From NCBI GenBank assembly GCA_963723455.1, contig CAVRQM010000001.1:62001-126000 (forward strand): 64,000 bases of DNA. Direction: 5' to 3'. Position 1 is the stretch's first letter; the number at the start of each line of letters is the position of its first letter. Shown piece after piece: positions 46,726 to 55,671 of the stretch. Made by a program: the position numbers and the translations under genes. Below the pieces are notes generated by a model, which saw only the letters and a program-made list of their open reading frames with translations, was not told where the DNA came from and did no database searches. The DNA comes from CAVRQM01 sp963723455. GTDB taxonomy: Bacteria > Pseudomonadota > Alphaproteobacteria > Acetobacterales > Acetobacteraceae.

Positions 46726-48075
46726 ATGGGCATTGTTGATCGCATATTCGGACGCCGCGCGACACCGCCGGCGCCCCCGCCTGTCCCGCCTGCGGCGCCC
46801 CCAAATAGCGCATCGCACAGCGCCGGCAAACCAGGCGGCGCGGCGCGTGGCCCGTCGCCGATGCTGGCGCCGCCGAGCCAGCAGCAGACCCTGCGCGACG
46901 TGTTCACGCCAACCCGCCCGCAGCGCAGTTCGCGCCGCGTCGCCGGACGACAAACCGAGCTGTTGCGCATCTTTCGCGCCATCGCCCTGGATCGCGCGCA
47001 TGTCGTGCTCTACGGCGAGCGCGGACGCGGCAAGACCTCGCTGGTCAACCTGGTCGCGGCGGCGGCGCGCAGCGGCGGCTACATGGTCGGCCGCTACTCC
47101 TGCGCCTCGGACAGCAATTTCGACGACATCATGCGTGGCCTGGCGCGCGATCTGCCGGCCTCGCTGCTGGCCGTGCCGGCGATCGGCGACAGCACGCTGG
47201 AGGGCTGCGAGGCGGCGTTGCCGGCCGGCCGGCTGCAACCGCGCGACATCGCCGCGCTGCCGGGGCGGCTGTCCGGCAAGCGGCTGGTGCTGATCGCCGA
47301 TGAGTTCGACCGGGTCGAGAGCATGGCCACGCGCACCTGCCTGGCCGACACCATCAAGCAGGTCTCCGACCGCGGCGCCGCGCTCAACTTCGTCATCGTC
47401 GGCGTCTCGGACAGCCTGGAGGAATTGCTCGGCCGGCACCCGTCGATCCAGCGCAACATCCTGGGCCTGCCGCTGCCGCTGCTGAGCGATCAGGAGATCG
47501 GCCACATCCTCGATCAGGCGCATCGCGAGGCCGGCATCACCTTCCCGCCGGCGGCGCAGGCCGGCATCGTCGCCGCGGCGCGCGGGGTGCCGTACGTGGC
47601 GCAGTTGCTGGGGCTGCATGCGGGCGTCGAGGCGATGGCGCGCGATGGCGCGACGGTGAACGAGGCGGATCTGCGCGCCGCCATGCAGCGCGCCGTCGAG
47701 GAGGCGGATCCGCGCGTTGCGTCTCTGTACGAAGCGCTGACCCGCGGCGGCCGCGACCCGGGGATGCGCGAGGCGCTGCACGCGATCGCCGCCGGCGAGC
47801 AGGATCGCTTCGGCCGCTTCGCCGCCGGCGGCCCGCAGGACGCGCACCGCGTTGCGGATCATGCGATGGACGCGGCGCTGTGGGTGCGTCTGGTGGAGGC
47901 GGGCGCGGTGCGCGCCTGCCCGAGCGCCGGGCCGGACCGCTTCACTTTCGCCGACCCGCTGTTCCGGCACTACGTGCTGATGCGCGAGGCTGCCGCCGCG
48001 CCGTCGACGCCGGCGCCGGGCGGCCCGGTTCGACGCGGCAGCGCGGCCGCGCGCTCGCATGCCGAGGCGGGCTAG
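46726..48075 (+). CDS. AAA family ATPase in EPS locus
   Basis: P-loop ATPase of 449 residues. An amphipathic, Pro-rich N-terminal tail (MGIVDRIFGRR, residues 1-60) precedes the ATPase core. Walker A is GERGRGKTS (97-105), Walker B is LVLIADEFDRV near residue 190, and a sensor-like block VIVGVSDSLEELLGRHPS follows. The C-terminus is helical. It resembles ATPases placed in exopolysaccharide loci next to Wzc-type proteins, so it may power or regulate assembly in place of the degenerate kinase. It is divergent from the GT4 gene and converges on the beta-barrel gene. Confidence 0.78.
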   Translation: MGIVDRIFGRRATPPAPPPVPPAAPPNSASHSAGKPGGAARGPSPMLAPPSQQQTLRDVFTPTRPQRSSRRVAGRQTELLRIFRAIALDRAHVVLYGERGRGKTSLVNLVAAAARSGGYMVGRYSCASDSNFDDIMRGLARDLPASLLAVPAIGDSTLEGCEAALPAGRLQPRDIAALPGRLSGKRLVLIADEFDRVESMATRTCLADTIKQVSDRGAALNFVIVGVSDSLEELLGRHPSIQRNILGLPLPLLSDQEIGHILDQAHREAGITFPPAAQAGIVAAARGVPYVAQLLGLHAGVEAMARDGATVNEADLRAAMQRAVEEADPRVASLYEALTRGGRDPGMREALHAIAAGEQDRFGRFAAGGPQDAHRVADHAMDAALWVRLVEAGAVRACPSAGPDRFTFADPLFRHYVLMREAAAAPSTPAPGGPVRRGSAAARSHAEAG

Positions 48076-48081
48076 CCGATC

Positions 48082-49497
48082 CTACAGCGCGAGGTGGAGC
48101 GAGAGCAGGAACAGGCTTTGAGTGTAGCTGCCCGAGGTCAGAGTGTTCGGGTTCAGCGCACCCCCGGTCAGGCCCGAGGATACGATCCCGCCAGTGTTAA
48201 GCACCGCAGGGGTCGGCACGCCGGGATTGACCGTGCCGCCCGAGCCGTGCTGGTCGGTGTAGTCGTAATTGGCTGACAGGCGCATGTGCCGGTTCAGCAG
48301 CCACGTCACGCCGGCGCCCACCGTGTAGCTGGTCGAACTGCCGCCGCCGAGATATTCGGCGGCCTGGAAGCCGGCCCGCCCCTGCAGCAGCACGTTGCGC
48401 AGGTATTCGTGGTCCACCACCAGCCCCACGTCGTTGTAGATGAAGCCGGCGGTGCCCTCGGCAGAAACGTCCTCGATGGTGCGCGAGGCGGTCCCGGTGA
48501 CGGTGGTGAGGCCGGTCGGCGTCCAGATCACGCCGGCCTGCAGCACCGGCGAGGTGCGCGACTTGAACGCGGCGGAGGCGAAGGCGCGGTGTTCGACGCC
48601 GGCCAGCAGGCGGTAGCGGAACACGCCACTGGCCTGGTAGTCGATGCCCGCCATCGCCAGCGCGCTCATCGAGTTGTTGGTCGGCTGGCCTTCCTGCGGC
48701 TGCGTGTAGTGCGAGTTGACGCCCTGCAGCACCAGCAGCAGATCGTGCTGCCGGCTGAGTTCGTAGCGGGTCGTGACGCCGCCCTGCAGCACCACGCGGT
48801 CGCGATACTGCTGGCCGCTATCGACGCCCTGGATTATGGCAGTATCAAACTGGTAGCGGCTGAGATCGACATTCGGCGTGAACGACAGCCGGCCGAGGTC
48901 GAACGTGTAGTCGCTGCGCAGGTCATCGACCTGGTAGTGCAGCGGCACGTCGGTGGCGAGCGCGCCGATCTGCGTACCGGTCTGGTACAATGACAGATGC
49001 GAATAGGCCAGCGTCAGGTCGCTGCGCCCGATCGTGTAGCCGCCGCCGATCGAAACGGAGGCGTCCGTGTAGCTTTGCCGCGGCGTGTCGAGGTAGGCGT
49101 AATTGGTCAGCGACACCGCGGCGCCGAGCCGGTCGCGCGACCAGTCCGTGGTCGCCGAGATGGCCGGGGCCGTTTCCACAAGCCAGCTGCCGGGCGACGA
49201 TGCCAAGCCGTTCACGTTGGAGTTGTAGCCGATCAACTCGTCCAGCGTCGGGCGGATCACCACGTCGCCGACGCGCACGCCCGGTTCGTCATAGAGCGGG
49301 CGCAGCCGCGACAGCACGGTGACGCCGAGCTGCTTGTCGTACCCCGGCACGCCGGCCGGAAAATAGGTGCCGATGGAGGTCTGCGCCTGCGCAATGCCGG
49401 GCCAGGCCGCGACGGACGCCAGAGCCAGCGCCGCAGCCATCGAAAGGGCTGACCCGCGAGCCGAGTTGCACGAGCGCTCCGGTGGTTCCGTATTCAT
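48082..49497 (-). CDS. outer-membrane beta-barrel protein of EPS locus
   Basis: Exported protein of 471 residues. The ATG at 49497 gives a signal peptide ending AQA (near residue 38). Alternating hydrophobic/polar strands fill the rest, with repeated aromatic-ended strands and a last strand LFLLSLHLAL as in porin-like barrels (putative beta-barrel porin 2 type). It is divergent from a Wza/GumB-like lipoprotein, so it may be the outer-membrane port or a barrel partner for export. The specific function is inferred from context. Confidence 0.8.
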   Translation of the reverse strand: MNTEPPERSCNSARGSALSMAAALALASVAAWPGIAQAQTSIGTYFPAGVPGYDKQLGVTVLSRLRPLYDEPGVRVGDVVIRPTLDELIGYNSNVNGLASSPGSWLVETAPAISATTDWSRDRLGAAVSLTNYAYLDTPRQSYTDASVSIGGGYTIGRSDLTLAYSHLSLYQTGTQIGALATDVPLHYQVDDLRSDYTFDLGRLSFTPNVDLSRYQFDTAIIQGVDSGQQYRDRVVLQGGVTTRYELSRQHDLLLVLQGVNSHYTQPQEGQPTNNSMSALAMAGIDYQASGVFRYRLLAGVEHRAFASAAFKSRTSPVLQAGVIWTPTGLTTVTGTASRTIEDVSAEGTAGFIYNDVGLVVDHEYLRNVLLQGRAGFQAAEYLGGGSSTSYTVGAGVTWLLNRHMRLSANYDYTDQHGSGGTVNPGVPTPAVLNTGGIVSSGLTGGALNPNTLTSGSYTQSLFLLSLHLAL

Positions 49498-49751
49498 CCA
49501 GGCATCCCGCCGGCCCGACCGCCACACCGTTGCGGCTTGCGCGTGACCCGTCAACCCTCTCCGCCCTCCCCGCTTTGCCGGCCTGTGGTCGCCCGCCAAT
49601 GCGCACATGCACATGAACCTCGTTGCGGGGGCAAGGGGATTGACGTATGCGCGACAGGAATGGTGGCGGCGGTGCAACGGCTGTCGCCGCCGCGGGTTTG
49701 TTCATGTGGCCGGGCGACAACGCCGCGGCCTGCGCCAGGGAGGCCACCACA

Positions 49752-50387
49752 ATGCCGGCAGGACCGATCGACCTCTCACTCGTCCCGATGCTGAGGCGGC
49801 GCCGGCTGCTGGCGGGGTTCGGGACTGTGGCAGCGCCGGCTGCCCTGGGCGCATCCTTGCTTGCGGGGCTGACTGGGTGCAGCGCCCCCGGGTCGGATCT
49901 GCCGCCGGTGCCGCGGGGCGACAGCTCGGAATACCGCCTCGGCCCCGGGGACGCCGTGCGCATTATAACGTTCGGCGAGGAGCAGCTCACCGGTGAGTTC
50001 CGCGTGGATGCGAGCGGCAACATCTCGTTGCCGCTGATCGGCGACGTGCATGCCGAGGGACTGACGCCGCGGCAGCTGGAAGGCGCGGTCGCCGCCGCGC
50101 TAGACAGGTCGAAGCTGTACAAGAACCCAAGCGTGTCGGTGGAGGTGGTCAGCTACCGGCCGTTCTTCGTGCTGGGCGAGGTCAGCCGGCCGGGGCAGTA
50201 CCCGTACCAGCCGGGCATGAGCGTGCTGACCGCGGTTGCGGTGGCCGGCGGCTTCACCTATCGCGCGGTCGAGCGCAATTTCTCGATTGTCCGCACCGTG
50301 GACGGGCACCCCGTCGAAGGCCACGCCATTCGCCAGACCCTGGTGCAGCCCGGCGACGTCATCACGGTGTTCGAGCGGGTGTTCTGA
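49752..50387 (+). CDS. polysaccharide export lipoprotein (Wza/GumB-like)
   Basis: Outer-membrane polysaccharide export protein of 211 residues, at the short GumB-like end of the family. A positively charged start (LRRRRLLAGF) and lipobox L-T-G-C near residue 43 mark it as a lipoprotein. The Poly_export domain (YRLGPGDAVRIITFGEEQLTGEFRVDASGNISLPLIGDV) is followed by one SLBB-like domain (FFVLGEVSRPGQYPYQPGMSVLTAVAVAGGF). ATG 49752 follows GGGAGG. It should form the export channel with the Wzc-like protein. Confidence 0.92.
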   Translation: MPAGPIDLSLVPMLRRRRLLAGFGTVAAPAALGASLLAGLTGCSAPGSDLPPVPRGDSSEYRLGPGDAVRIITFGEEQLTGEFRVDASGNISLPLIGDVHAEGLTPRQLEGAVAAALDRSKLYKNPSVSVEVVSYRPFFVLGEVSRPGQYPYQPGMSVLTAVAVAGGFTYRAVERNFSIVRTVDGHPVEGHAIRQTLVQPGDVITVFERVF

Positions 50388-50396
50388 GCCCGCTCG

Positions 50397-50411
50397 GTTT
50401 ACAATGTAAAC
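50397..50411. promoter_or_regulatory. 15-bp perfect palindrome, candidate operator
   Basis: GTTTACA-A-TGTAAAC, a perfect 7-1-7 inverted repeat and AT-rich island in GC-rich surroundings, 10 bp after the Wza-like stop. Its symmetry fits a dimeric regulator site rather than a terminator. Confidence 0.5.
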
Positions 50412-50721
50412 TAAGCGTCCGTAAGCCCGGCGTTTAGGCGTGGTGTAGGATATTTTTCCGAACGGTTACAGTTCGGCACACTCCTCCCCAATAGTTAACA
50501 CTCCGTCAAGCGGACGTGATTCACGGTCTTTGCTGCGCTGCGGCATTATCACGATTGGAGGGTGTCCGGATCGGCTGCTGCGAAGCGGCCGGCTCGGCGC
50601 CGCCCGGCGGCCCCATCCGGAACGCCGCCGCATCACGCAACCACCTGCGCCGGTACGCACTTCCCCTGACCGATACTCTCTCCGCGACACCTCCGCCGCC
50701 CACACTCCCACGACCGATGAG
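50412..50721 (+). promoter_or_regulatory. 310-bp leader region before the WbaP-like gene
   Basis: No gene is seen here. The first 100 bp are AT-richer than average (TAGGATATTTTTCCG, CAATAGTTAACACT) and hold a 6-7-6 inverted repeat CCGAAC-GGTTACA-GTTCGG at 50458-50476. This is the probable promoter and control region for the initiating glycosyltransferase gene, perhaps with a long 5' leader. Confidence 0.5.
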
Positions 50722-52254
50722 ATGGACCGCAGCATGACCCATCAGAGCAGCGAGCTGCTGAGCGTGGCGAGGTCGCGCGTCGACGCTCCCAACGCCACCT
50801 TCGTCCAGACGCCGGGGCAGCCTCGCCCGCTGGGCGGCGCGCGGCATGCCGCGTCGGTGCGGCCGCTGGCGCTGGTCTCCGCCGACCTCGCCGCGTTCGC
50901 CGCGGCTTCCGGCGTCGGCTGGGCGCTGCGCGTCGGGCTCGGACTGGCGATGCCGAACGACCCGGATGGCCAGCCGGTGCTGCAGGGCCTGCCGCAATGG
51001 GTGCAGTGGAACGGGTGGGGCAGCCTGCTGGTTCTGACGCTGCTGCTGAGCTGCTTCGGCGCGCGCGGCCGCTACACCGCGCGCGCGCCGTTCTGGACCG
51101 AACTCAGCGCCATCACCGGCGGCGTGTTCGTGGCGTTTCTGGGCGACGCTTTCCTGCGGGCCAGCGTCTATGCGGCGCCGGTCGGGCTGCAGGACGCGAT
51201 CCGCTGGGCGCTGTTCGTGCCGCTGCTGGTGCTGCTGCGGCAGGGTGCGCAGGCGGGATTGCAGGCGCGCGGCCTGTGGACGCTGCGGACGCTGATCGTG
51301 GGCGAACCCGCCGCCGTGCAGTCGGCGCGCGCGGCGCTGACCAGCGAGGCCGCGCTGGGCTATGAGGTGGTCGGCTCGGTGGGGCTGCACCAGGCGCTCG
51401 CCCAGCGCCTCGGCGCCGCGGGCGCGGCGGCGCTGCGCGAGTTCGGCGCCGAGTTCGTGGTGGTAGCCATGAGCGGCCACGACCCGGCGGCGGAGAATCA
51501 GGTGGCGGCCACCCTCGCCCGCGCGCAGGTGCCGTTCGCGCTGGTGCCGGCGTTCGAGGGCATCCCGGTTACCGGCATCACCAAGCAGTACTTCCTTGCG
51601 CATGACGTGATGCTGCTGACGTGCGGCAACAACCTCGCGCGCCCGGTCTGCCGCGTGCTGAAGGCGCTGTTCGACCAGGCGGTGGCGGCCACCCTGCTGG
51701 TACTGCTGTCGCCACTGTTCCTGATGCTGTGCGCGCTGATCCGGCTGGATGGCGGCCCGGCATTCTTCGGTCACCGTCGCATCGGCGAGGGCGGCCAGCG
51801 CTTCCGCTGCATGAAGTTCCGCACCATGACCACCGATGCCGACGCGGTGCTGCGCGAACTGCTGGGCCGCGATGCGGCAGCTCTAGTGGAGTGGACCGCC
51901 ACGCAGAAGCTGCGCCACGACCCGCGCATCACCGCACTCGGCCGGGTGCTGCGCAAGACCAGCCTGGACGAGCTGCCGCAGCTGCTCAACGTGCTGCGCG
52001 GCGAGATGAGCCTGGTGGGACCGCGGCCGATCGTCGATGCCGAGATCGAGCGCTATGGCGACAAGATCGGCTTCTACTACGAGAGCAAGCCCGGCATCAC
52101 CGGGCTATGGCAGGTCAGCGGCCGCAGCAACACCAGCTATGAGCATCGCGTGCAGCTCGATGTCTGGTACGTGCGCAACTGGACGCTGTGGCACGACATC
52201 GCGATCCTGCTGAAGACCGTGCCGGCGGTGCTGCTCAAGGATGGCGCGGTGTAG
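50722..52254 (+). CDS. polyprenyl-phosphate sugar phosphotransferase (WbaP-like)
   Basis: Initiating phosphoglycosyltransferase of 510 residues that moves a sugar phosphate from UDP-sugar to undecaprenyl phosphate. Four N-terminal hydrophobic segments and a nucleotide-fold middle region (LRTLIVGEPAAV) precede the catalytic domain. The latter begins with a re-entrant helix (LFDQAVAATLLVLLSPLFL) and shows GHRRIGEGGQRFRCMKFRTM, KTSLDELPQLLNVLRGEMSLVGPRP and PGITGLWQVSGR. Start ATG 50722 or ATG 50734. It faces three GT2 genes and overlaps the first tail-to-tail by 20 bp. Confidence 0.93.
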   Translation: MDRSMTHQSSELLSVARSRVDAPNATFVQTPGQPRPLGGARHAASVRPLALVSADLAAFAAASGVGWALRVGLGLAMPNDPDGQPVLQGLPQWVQWNGWGSLLVLTLLLSCFGARGRYTARAPFWTELSAITGGVFVAFLGDAFLRASVYAAPVGLQDAIRWALFVPLLVLLRQGAQAGLQARGLWTLRTLIVGEPAAVQSARAALTSEAALGYEVVGSVGLHQALAQRLGAAGAAALREFGAEFVVVAMSGHDPAAENQVAATLARAQVPFALVPAFEGIPVTGITKQYFLAHDVMLLTCGNNLARPVCRVLKALFDQAVAATLLVLLSPLFLMLCALIRLDGGPAFFGHRRIGEGGQRFRCMKFRTMTTDADAVLRELLGRDAAALVEWTATQKLRHDPRITALGRVLRKTSLDELPQLLNVLRGEMSLVGPRPIVDAEIERYGDKIGFYYESKPGITGLWQVSGRSNTSYEHRVQLDVWYVRNWTLWHDIAILLKTVPAVLLKDGAV

Positions 52255-53287
52255 TGGCGATGCGCTGCGCCGGACGCGCCGGCGAGATTGGCGTCGCGGC
52301 GGGCTGCCGGTAGCCGCCACGCCACGCCTTTGCGGCGATGCGCGGAAGCTGCGCGAGTGACTCCCGCAGGATGCCGCGCAGGCTCTCCGCGCTGTCGAAC
52401 AGCAACGATGCCGAGCGCGCCAGTCGCTGCGTCTTCACCGCGTCGGTGAAGGCGCGGTAGTGATGACGCCGCGCGACGCCGGCCATGTGCCGCCGGAGCG
52501 CGCGGCGCAGGGTCGGTTGCGCCATCACCTCGGGGCAGGCCAGCAGCGCCCGCTCGACGCCGCTGATGCGTCCGAGATCGGCGGCAGACTGCACCTCGGT
52601 CAGCGATCCGGGGCGAACGGTATACAGATACAGCGGCTCCGGCGTGATCCACCAGACTGCGCCGTGCAGCAGGCAATCCAGCGACAGCAGGAAATCCTCG
52701 CCGAAGCGGTTGCGCTCGTCATAGCCGAGCTGATGGGCGTCGAGGAACCCGCGCCGCATCATCGGCTGCATGAACCCGAAGCTGACGCGCGGATGCTGTC
52801 GCGAGCCGATGTTGCGCTCGACGAACTCGGCGGCGGACAGCCGGCGCGGACGGTCGAGCAACGTCTGCGGAATCATCGGCGCGCCGATCGAAGGCTGACC
52901 GGCGCCGCACAGCAGCAGATTGTCCGAGACGATATCCGCCTGGTTCGCGCGCGCCAGCGCCAGCAGGCGCTCGATGCGCTCGACCTCGAAGCGGTCGTCG
53001 GCGTCCAGCAGCGCGATCCAGTCGCCCCGCGCCGCCGCAATTCCGACGTTGCGCGCCGCCGACGGCCCGCTGTTGCAAGGCATGTGCAGCAGGCGGATAC
53101 GCGCGTCCCGCGCCGCGGCGGCGCGCGTGATGGCGGCAGTGTCATCGGTCGAGCCGTCATCCACGACCAGGATCTCCAGTCGCCGCTCGGTCTGGGCCTG
53201 CGCCGAAGCGAGCGCAGCGCCGATCCAGGCCCCCGCGTTGAAGGCCGGCATTACGATCGAGACGATCGGCTTGTCGCTGCCTGGCAT
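52235..53287 (-). CDS. GT2 glycosyltransferase (tandem paralogue 1)
   Basis: Family 2 glycosyltransferase of 350 residues: SIVMPAFNAGAWIGAAL, VVDDGSTDDT and the metal motif ALLDADDRFE in the first 120 residues. Its middle region (FVERNIGSRQHPRVSFGFM, YDERNRFGEDFLL, ITPEPLYLYTVRPGSLTEVQSA) is nearly the same as in the next gene, so the two arose by duplication. Third gene of a three-gene minus-strand run (14 bp after paralogue 2). Confidence 0.9.
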   Translation of the reverse strand: MPGSDKPIVSIVMPAFNAGAWIGAALASAQAQTERRLEILVVDDGSTDDTAAITRAAAARDARIRLLHMPCNSGPSAARNVGIAAARGDWIALLDADDRFEVERIERLLALARANQADIVSDNLLLCGAGQPSIGAPMIPQTLLDRPRRLSAAEFVERNIGSRQHPRVSFGFMQPMMRRGFLDAHQLGYDERNRFGEDFLLSLDCLLHGAVWWITPEPLYLYTVRPGSLTEVQSAADLGRISGVERALLACPEVMAQPTLRRALRRHMAGVARRHHYRAFTDAVKTQRLARSASLLFDSAESLRGILRESLAQLPRIAAKAWRGGYRQPAATPISPARPAQRIATTPRHP

Positions 53288-53300
53288 GTTCACCGCGCGG

Positions 53301-54299
53301 CTACTCGACCGCGCAGCCGCTTCTGCCGCGATAGCCGCCGCGCAGGGCCTTGCCGGCAATCACCGGCGCCTGCGCCAGGCTTTCGCGGGCGATGCCCTGC
53401 AGGCTTTCGACGCTGCCGAACAGCAGCGTCGCGGCAGCACGCGGACGCCTGGCCTTCAGCGCATCGGTGAAGCCGCGATAGTGATAGCGCCGCGCGATCC
53501 CGGCCTTGTGCCGCCGCAGCGCCAGCGCCAGCGCCGGATCGGCGGCGACTCGAGGATCGGCCAGCAGCCGCTGTTCCATCGCGCGGATGCGGCCCAGATC
53601 ATCGGCGCTCTGCACCTCGGTCAGCGAGCCGGCGCGCACGCTGTAGTGATACATCGGCTCCGGGGTGATCCACCACACCGCGCCGCGCACCAGGCACTCG
53701 ACATACAGCAGGAAATCCTCGCCGAACCGGTTGCGCTCGTCGTAGCGCAGGGCGTGCGCGTCCAGGAAGGCGCGGCGGAACACCGGCTTCATGAAGCCGA
53801 AGCTGACACGGGGATATCTGCGGCTGCCGATGTTGCGCTCGACGAACTCGGCCGCGCTCAGCCGACGCGGGCTGCCCAGCAGTTCGAGCGGGATCATCGG
53901 CGTGCCGCCATTGCCCGAGGCGGCGTCGCACAGCAGCAGATTGTCCGAAACCATGTCGGCGCGCCGCGCCTCGCCCAGCGCCAGCAGCAGCTCCAGCCGC
54001 CGCTCGTCGAGACGGTCGTCGGCATCCAGCAGCGCCACCCAGTCGCCGCGCGCCGCCGCTATGCCGTGGTTTCGCGCCGCCGCCGGACCCGCGTTGCGCG
54101 CAAGCCGAAGCAGCCGGATTCGCGGGTCCGCCGCGGCCGCCGCCGCCACCATCGCGGCGGTCGCGTCGGTCGAGGCGTCGTCAACGACCAGGATCTCCAG
54201 CCGCGCCTCGGTCTGGCGCTGCGCCGACGCCAGGGCATCGGCGACGTGATCGGCGGCGTCGAACACGGGCATCACCAGCGAGACGCGCGGCGCAGTCAT
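53301..54299 (-). CDS. GT2 glycosyltransferase (tandem paralogue 2)
   Basis: Family 2 glycosyltransferase of 332 residues with SLVMPVFDAADHVADAL, VVDDASTDAT and ALLDADDRLDE. It shares ERNIGSR, PRVSFGFM, YDERNRFGEDFLL and SLTEVQSADDLGRI with paralogue 1. Its ATG overlaps the stop of paralogue 3 by four bases (ATGA at 54296-54299). Donor sugar unknown; divergence in the C-terminal halves suggests different linkages. Confidence 0.9.
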   Translation of the reverse strand: MTAPRVSLVMPVFDAADHVADALASAQRQTEARLEILVVDDASTDATAAMVAAAAAADPRIRLLRLARNAGPAAARNHGIAAARGDWVALLDADDRLDERRLELLLALGEARRADMVSDNLLLCDAASGNGGTPMIPLELLGSPRRLSAAEFVERNIGSRRYPRVSFGFMKPVFRRAFLDAHALRYDERNRFGEDFLLYVECLVRGAVWWITPEPMYHYSVRAGSLTEVQSADDLGRIRAMEQRLLADPRVAADPALALALRRHKAGIARRYHYRGFTDALKARRPRAAATLLFGSVESLQGIARESLAQAPVIAGKALRGGYRGRSGCAVE

Positions 54300-55279
54300 C
54301 GGACGGCAGCGCCCCGCCGCCTGGTCAGGAGTTGTGGCAGCGCCCGGATCGCCTCTCGCCCGACATGCACCAGATTGCGCGGATCGCGACCCAGGCTGGA
54401 CATCGCCGCGACCGCATCACGATCCTTAATCGCGGTGGCGAAGCCGAACCAGGCATGCGCGCGCTGCACCGCGCGCACATGCCGCACCATGCTGCGGCGC
54501 AGGCGCGGATCACCGGCCGCCGCCCCGGTGCGCAGCAGCCCCGCCTCGGCCGTGGCCAGCCAGCGCAGGTCGTCGGCCGAGTGGCGGGCGGTCAACGACC
54601 GTGCATCGACGGTGTAGGCATATAGCGGCTCCGGCGTGACGATCCACGACGCGCCATGCAGCAGGCAGCGCAGATAGAACAGGTAGTCCTCCGAGAACCG
54701 CGCGGCGTCATAGGCGAGACCGTGCCGGACCAAGAACGAGCGGCGCAGCAGCGGCTTGAGATAGCCGAAGCCGATCCGCCCTCCGGCGCCGGGGCGCAGC
54801 AGGTTGCCCTCGACGAAGGCGCGCGGGCCGAGCGACATCAGGCGCGGCAGTTGCGCCGCGGCGAACATCGGCCGGCCGGGCGGCGGCTCGCCGTCCGATG
54901 CGGGATCAGGCGCCGTGAGCAGCAGGTTGTCAGCCACCATGTCGGCTTGGTGCGCATCGCCCAGCCCGGCCAGCCGCTCCAGGCGCTGCGGCAGGAAGGC
55001 GTCGTCCGCGTCCAGCAGCGCGATCCACTCGCCGCAGGACGCGGCGATGCCCTGGTTGCGCGCCAGCCCCGGACCGCCGTTCCGGGGCGCGCGCAACAGG
55101 CGCACGCGCCGGTCACGCGCGGCGAAGTCCTGCACCAGCGCAGCGGTCGCATCCGTCGAGGCGTCATCGACGACAAGCACCTCAAATTGCGGCTCGCTCT
55201 GGGCCAGCACGGAGTCCAGGGCGCGCGCCAGACAGCGCGCGGCGTTGTAGGCCGGGATCACCACCGACACGCACAGCAT
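54296..55279 (-). CDS. GT2 glycosyltransferase (tandem paralogue 3)
   Basis: Family 2 glycosyltransferase of 327 residues, first of the three-gene run. SVVIPAYNAARCLARAL, VVDDASTDATAALV and ALLDADDAFLPQR mark the donor domain. It keeps the paralogue layout (FVEGNLL, GFGYLKPLLRRSFLVRHGLAYD, SEDYLFYLRCLLHGASWIVTPEPLY) but is the most diverged of the set. Start ATG 55279. Confidence 0.9.
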   Translation of the reverse strand: MLCVSVVIPAYNAARCLARALDSVLAQSEPQFEVLVVDDASTDATAALVQDFAARDRRVRLLRAPRNGGPGLARNQGIAASCGEWIALLDADDAFLPQRLERLAGLGDAHQADMVADNLLLTAPDPASDGEPPPGRPMFAAAQLPRLMSLGPRAFVEGNLLRPGAGGRIGFGYLKPLLRRSFLVRHGLAYDAARFSEDYLFYLRCLLHGASWIVTPEPLYAYTVDARSLTARHSADDLRWLATAEAGLLRTGAAAGDPRLRRSMVRHVRAVQRAHAWFGFATAIKDRDAVAAMSSLGRDPRNLVHVGREAIRALPQLLTRRRGAAVR

Positions 55280-55392
55280 TCAGGCTTGAGTTCCTTGTCC
55301 GCAGCCCGGGCTGCGCTTCGATCGCTTTGCGTATGTAATTAACGGCCGCTGCGGTCGGCCGCCAATCAACTGCCTGCGACCGACGCGCGCGG

Positions 55393-55671
55393 CTATTGCG
55401 GCGCGTCGGTCGCGGCTGCACGCGCCGCATCCAACGCCGCGCGGCAGCCGGCGGACAGATTTACGTAGAACTGCGCCAGGCAGGCGCGCTCGATCGCCGG
55501 CGCCGGATCGTCGCCGGTGCAGTGCGCCTCATAGTCCGGCTTGCAGCTGCGTTGCATCGCCGCACTCTGCGCGGCGGCATCGGCCGCGCCCTGCGCGGAG
55601 AGCGTCAGCAGCGGGACTGCGGCGAGCAGGGCGGCGAGGCTGATGGTGCGCAACGCTGCGCGGCTGGTCAT
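55393..55671 (-). CDS. small secreted cysteine-rich repeat protein
   Basis: Protein of 92 residues with a signal peptide (LAALLAAVPLLTLSAQG, cleavage near residue 28). The mature part has four cysteines in the pattern C-x7-C-x12-C-x11-C (CKPDYEAHC.. and ACLAQFYVNLSAGC), as in short cysteine-rich-repeat proteins of unknown role. Its ATG overlaps the PIG-L deacetylase stop (ATGA at 55668), so they are cotranslated. Confidence 0.78.
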   Translation of the reverse strand: MTSRAALRTISLAALLAAVPLLTLSAQGAADAAAQSAAMQRSCKPDYEAHCTGDDPAPAIERACLAQFYVNLSAGCRAALDAARAAATDAPQ

